Below, piece after piece: positions 61,200-64,000 of a stretch of 64,000 bases of DNA. A program made the translations under genes and the position numbers. Source of the stretch: Brenneria roseae subsp. roseae (GTDB lineage Bacteria; Pseudomonadota; Gammaproteobacteria; Enterobacterales; Enterobacteriaceae); the NCBI RefSeq assembly GCF_003115845.1, contig NZ_KZ819022.1:62001-126000 (forward strand), read 5' to 3'. The stretch's first letter is position 1. Each line of letters starts with the position of its first letter. Below the pieces are notes generated by a model. It searched no databases. It saw only the letters and a list, made by a program, of their open reading frames with translations, and was not told where the DNA came from.

Positions 61200-61720
61200 T
61201 TAATTAATACCATGCTTTAATTTTATTTTTATTGAGAGTGTAATGTAATTGACATGCCCCAGAATTAGTCTGTTTTTCTCAGACTGCTTTCGTAGATGTT
61301 CCTCGTGGATCAAGCTCTTGATGACTGAAGCCGGAACAGCTCTGATATTATCAGACAAAAACTGGTAAGGATTATTCGCCTGAATGTTTTCAACGGTGGT
61401 AAGTATTTTATCCACATCAAGTTTTTTATCAAAAGAAATGATACGGTTATTACCATCTTTTGAGATTAATTTAGCTGTATTCTCTAAATTATCATGACTT
61501 TTTAAATTAAATGAGCCTATAACAGTATTGCGACCTTTGTGATATAAAGCTTGTTTTTGATTTTCACAATAACACTCAAGGTAAGAATAGAGTTTGAACT
61601 CTTGTATACCAAATGTTTCCTCAAGCATAGTCATTTGTTCTGCTAAGATATTCAGAATATCATTTTTGGATAGTTTTTTATGAAGTTTTATTTCAAGTGA
61701 ACCGGGTATTTTTTTTTCAT
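61200..61720 (-). CDS. Unknown protein, frame split by an A9 tract
   Basis: ATG 61718-61720 with AAGAAG upstream, 27 bases behind the RepL-like gene, begins MKKK and then nine A (61709-61717 as T on the plus strand). In that frame a TAA follows after ten codons. One extra A joins it to the long frame, which then reads KIPGSLEIKLHKKLSKNDIL and on to 61200 (173 residues in all). Without slippage only the inner ATG 61634, which lacks a ribosome-binding site, is available. The gene is either frameshifted, expressed by slippage, or affected by a sequencing error. The family is unknown. Confidence 0.55.
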
Positions 61721-61747
61721 TTTTTCTTCTTGTTATTATTATGTTTT

Positions 61748-62482
61748 TCAGGAAACAGCTTTTAAATGGTTGGCGGTATCAACTAAGTCTTTTCTAGCTG
61801 CTTCATTTTCCTTTGTTCGCTTATATACTTTTCTGGGTTTATCGATCTTGATGCTGTTTTTAGGATTGGGAATAGCGTTATTCTTTTTCTTCTTACTGAA
61901 AATAAAGGCATCGGTATAGATCTCTTTAGTTTCAGTTTCTAAAGCTAAGCTTCGTCTTTCTTGTTTTGAGTAATCGGTATAGTTTTCTGGATATTGTTCA
62001 ATCTCAGCATTAAGGCTTCTGGCATTACTTAAATGCTCTTTACGTTTCTCATCAAGTTGGTGACTCATACCCTTGGCGAAAATATTCGAGTTAATATACA
62101 GGTGTCCATGATGCTCAACGAGGATGCCTTTCTGTTTTAGCTTTTTGAATATGTTTGACATATTTCCTGATGCAATATTCAGCGCCTTACAGAGTGATGA
62201 CTGAGAAAGGTTTATAAGGTTTCCGAACTCCATGTATTCTAAGATGTAAGTTAATACACGGAATTCATTCTTAGATATATCCAGATCAGAAAAAACACGA
62301 AAGTTAGATGTAAAAGCAAAAACATAGGGCTGTGCAAATGATATTGCTTTATCTTCTTCTGTTGCAATAACGGTAGTTGATTTTATATCTTTGTTTTGCA
62401 ACAAGTGTCTTGCGATATCAATCTTTTGTTCAGTAGTTAATGTTTCAAATAAACGAAGTAGTTCAGTGTCATTAGTATTCAT
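61748..62482 (-). CDS. RepL-like replication initiator / winged-helix protein
   Basis: The 244-residue protein has a winged helix at about residues 70-150 (DISKNEFRVLTYILEYMEFG; LSQSSLCKALNIASGNMSNI; FKKLKQKGILVEHHGHLYI) resembling RepL-type plasmid replication proteins. The C-terminus is Lys-rich. Start 62482 follows AGAGAGAATAAT. The regularly spaced palindromes 120-200 bases upstream are its likely binding sites, so it may initiate replication of the element or repress itself. Confidence 0.7.
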   Translation of the reverse strand: MNTNDTELLRLFETLTTEQKIDIARHLLQNKDIKSTTVIATEEDKAISFAQPYVFAFTSNFRVFSDLDISKNEFRVLTYILEYMEFGNLINLSQSSLCKALNIASGNMSNIFKKLKQKGILVEHHGHLYINSNIFAKGMSHQLDEKRKEHLSNARSLNAEIEQYPENYTDYSKQERRSLALETETKEIYTDAFIFSKKKKNNAIPNPKNSIKIDKPRKVYKRTKENEAARKDLVDTANHLKAVS

Positions 62483-62603
62483 ATTATTCTCTCTTATAGT
62501 TTTTATTCTGTTATTTTTAATACTATGCAGAAAAATAAAAGTCAATAGTTAAACTATAAATAAAATAGTACTTTTATTATGATATTGCTATATGTTAAAA
62601 AAT

Positions 62604-62687
62604 CTATGTTCAAACATAGATCTTGCTATGTTCGAACATAGGATGGATCTATGTGCGCACATAGGCATTTGCTATGTTCGAACATAG
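62604..62687. repeat. Iteron-like array of four 16-bp palindromes
   Basis: CTATGTTCAAACATAG (62604-62619), CTATGTTCGAACATAG (62626-62641), CTATGTGCGCACATAG (62649-62664) and CTATGTTCGAACATAG (62672-62687) start 22, 23 and 23 bp apart, about two helix turns. Three are perfect palindromes. An isolated relative (CTATGTTCAAAAATAG) lies at 63100-63115. They fit binding sites of the RepL-like protein. Confidence 0.8.
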
Positions 62688-62836
62688 CAAAAAAAGGTGT
62701 GAATCCTTGATTTTATTGGGCTGGGGTAGTGCTTATAATTAAACAATTAGTAAGAAGTTAAGAGAGTAAAGTTTTCCATTTGTTTTATGCTGGAGCGGTT
62801 TTACAGAAAATATGTGCTTTTCTTCATACTTATTTT

Positions 62837-62873
62837 CAGCGAAGTGATTGTTTCATACAATCACGAAGCGCTG
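62837..62873. ncRNA. Structured hairpin, copy A
   Basis: CAGCG (62837-62841) pairs with CGCTG (62869-62873), and inside it GTGATTGT (62844-62851) pairs with ACAATCAC (62857-62864) around TTCAT, with GAAG bulged on the right. CTTTTTG follows, giving a terminator-like tail. It matches copy B at 63001 with a compensated pair change. Confidence 0.5.
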
Positions 62874-63000
62874 CTTTTTGTTACTAAATTTATAATCATA
62901 GTATTACTATAGGGGAAGAGCTTTTCTCTTAACTTTATTAGCGGCTATCGCCGCAATTCTCTATGGATAAATCCATCATTAACAGGGGCAAGCCCTGTTT

Positions 63001-63037
63001 CAGCAATGTGATTGTTTTGGACAATCACTAAGTGCTG
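63001..63037. ncRNA. Structured hairpin, copy B
   Basis: CAGCA (63001-63005) pairs with TGCTG (63033-63037), and GTGATTGT (63008-63015) with ACAATCAC (63021-63028) around TTTGG. Compared with copy A the outer G-C pair is replaced by A-T while the loop differs, so pairing is conserved. CTTCTTT follows. Confidence 0.5.
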
Positions 63038-63386
63038 CTTCTTTGAATATAGTTTTCCTATACGTTTAAGAGCAAATGCTATATGTTATCGCGGTAATGC
63101 TATGTTCAAAAATAGGATCAATTTTTTATTTTATGATGGAATGATCTGGAAAAGATCTTTCCTCTTTTTATTATCAATATTGAAAAGTTACCTCATCAAG
63201 ATGAAAATACATATTTCAGAGTTAGGGCGTAGCCGTGCGGCAGCACATGAGCGTTAGCTCATAAGATAAATATCTTTTCAAAAGAAGATTAAAACATTAC
63301 GGAAAACGTTATTATCCAAAAGTTAAATTTGATTTTCCTAAAATAAATATGGTATTAAAAAATAAAACAAAAAGGAAAATAAAAGA

Positions 63387-64000
63387 ATGAAAAATATTAA
63401 GATTATTACACTCTTTCACGCCCATGAAAAAATTCCATTTCTGACCTGCATAGTAAAAGACATGGAAGAAAATGAACAAGGAATAAATCTTTTCCTTGAA
63501 AACGGTAATAACATTTATGTGAAAGATTACGATTCTTACTTCTTATCAGAATCTGCAAATGCCTGTGATAGTGAGCGAATGGTAAATGTTTATGGGAGAT
63601 TAATTTCTGAACTCAGCCAAGTCAGCGAAGAAACAATAAGATCGCTGATGTCAGAAACTGAAACCTATAACAGTCAGCATCCCAACACGCCCGTTAGCAA
63701 ACTGGATGATTATTATTACTGTGGCAGAATGAAAGTTAATGGCCCGGATGAACCCAAACTGATGAACGCACTTGGCCTGCAAGATCTGTATGAGGCTCTA
63801 CAGCAAGATAGCTTTCTGTCGGTGCTGGAAGCCGATGGTGATATCGTTATCCACGATAACACCGGCTATCCAGTGGCTGAGTATTTACATTCTGGCATCA
63901 TCATTGGCATAGAGCCGATAAACCTTGCATATAGGCGAGATCTGACCAATGGCTATGTGGTGATGTTTAGAAACAGTGAATACGAGCAAGAGATGGAGGG
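63387..64000 (+). CDS. Unknown protein, runs off the window edge (partial)
   Basis: A frame from ATG 63387 (AAAAAGGAAAATAAAAG upstream) stays open for 204 codons to the end of the window. It begins MKNIKIITLFHAHEKIPFLT and includes DDYYYCGRMKVNGPDEPK and LEADGDIVIHDNTGYPVAEY. The composition is acidic and typical of a soluble protein. I recognise no family; the C-terminus is missing. Confidence 0.75.
   Translation, partial: MKNIKIITLFHAHEKIPFLTCIVKDMEENEQGINLFLENGNNIYVKDYDSYFLSESANACDSERMVNVYGRLISELSQVSEETIRSLMSETETYNSQHPNTPVSKLDDYYYCGRMKVNGPDEPKLMNALGLQDLYEALQQDSFLSVLEADGDIVIHDNTGYPVAEYLHSGIIIGIEPINLAYRRDLTNGYVVMFRNSEYEQEME

Larger units (their letters stand above)
62483..63386. other. Large non-coding control region (possible origin)
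   Basis: About 900 bases between the RepL-like gene and the last gene carry an array of palindromes (62604-62687), a near-perfect DnaA-box-like TTATCCATA on the minus strand (62962-62970), and a run of hairpins including GCGGC/GCCGC (62941-62954) and AACAGGG/CCCTGTT (62981-62999). Two related hairpins (62837, 63001), GTGC/GCAC (63235-63246) and ATGAGC/GCTCAT (63247-63262) complete the set. The short open frame 63012-63257 is not credible. Confidence 0.6.
54936..64000. mobile_element. Left part of an AT-rich integrative or plasmid-like element
   Basis: From the broken riboswitch to the window edge the base composition drops visibly and the genes change to accessory types: a DUF6387-like protein, AlpA, a train of small unknown proteins, HEPN-like, DUF3800 and RepL-like proteins, and an iteron-like array. 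No integrase, transposase or conjugation gene is in view, so the class (ICE, satellite or integrated plasmid) is open. The right end lies outside the window. Confidence 0.65.

Noticed and set aside
62604..62687. CRISPR array
   Set aside because: The repeats are 16-bp palindromes with 6-8-base gaps, far too short for spacers, and no cas gene is near; an iteron or operator array fits better.
62837..63037. Retron msr-msd or type III toxin-antitoxin RNA
   Set aside because: Two related hairpins are present, but there is no reverse transcriptase or ToxN-like gene in the window and the copies are not tandem repeats.
63012..63257. 81-codon open frame in the structured region
   Set aside because: It runs through hairpins and a palindrome relic, is extremely Phe/Ile/Tyr-rich, and lacks a ribosome-binding site.

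Overview
The window looks like a chromosome segment from a Gram-negative enterobacterium (Enterobacterales). Enterobacterial-type ABC, PTS and porin systems are packed in short directional operons, and a DUF3750 protein and many small-molecule uptake loci point loosely to a plant-associated Pectobacteriaceae-like host. The host assignment is inference from gene content only.

Layout, 0-25 kb. A LysR regulator, a DMT transporter and a ketopantoate-reductase-like enzyme (0.3-3.0 kb) are followed by a luciferase-like flavin oxidoreductase. Next come an IclR regulator and a complete Glu/Asp-type ABC importer (5.8-9.0 kb) with a class V aminotransferase. A DeoR-controlled sugar-phosphate operon (11.2-17.3 kb) joins hexulose-6-phosphate synthase, phosphohexuloisomerase, a mannitol-type PTS EIICBA, mannitol-1-phosphate dehydrogenase and a HAD nucleotidase. 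A lysine/arginine-type ABC importer, a GntR regulator, a hydroxylysine-kinase-like protein, a class III aminotransferase/phospho-lyase and an EamA exporter (17.4-24.8 kb) share the motif CAATATATCA in three promoters and look like a hydroxylysine utilisation regulon.

Layout, 25-55 kb. An RpiR-led set (25.3-30.7 kb) holds two alpha/beta hydrolases, a DcuC-like transporter and a porin. A minus-strand operon (37.5-30.9 kb) carries an Fbp/Afu-type ABC importer, an unusual inositol-monophosphatase/dual-specificity-phosphatase fusion and a LacI repressor. DUF3750, TauE/SafE, FMN reductase and succinate-semialdehyde dehydrogenase genes follow. At 42.1-46.5 kb is an unusual P1B-ATPase operon with HMA_2-like modules and small glycine-zipper membrane proteins, resembling in logic the mycobacterial PacL/Ctp efflux platforms. 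A LacI-controlled peptide-type ABC importer with an amidase closes the host part.

Layout, 54.9-64 kb. A TPP riboswitch at 54.87 kb is cut off in the middle of its aptamer. Everything to its right is AT-rich accessory DNA: a DUF6387-like protein, AlpA, a train of small unknown genes separated by tight hairpins, a HEPN-like protein, a DUF3800 protein, one gene broken by an in-frame stop and one split by an A9 tract, a RepL-like replication protein with four regularly spaced 16-bp palindromes, and a strongly structured non-coding region with two covarying hairpins. This is the left part of a mobile element whose right end is outside the window. No tRNA, rRNA, CRISPR array or intact insertion sequence was seen.
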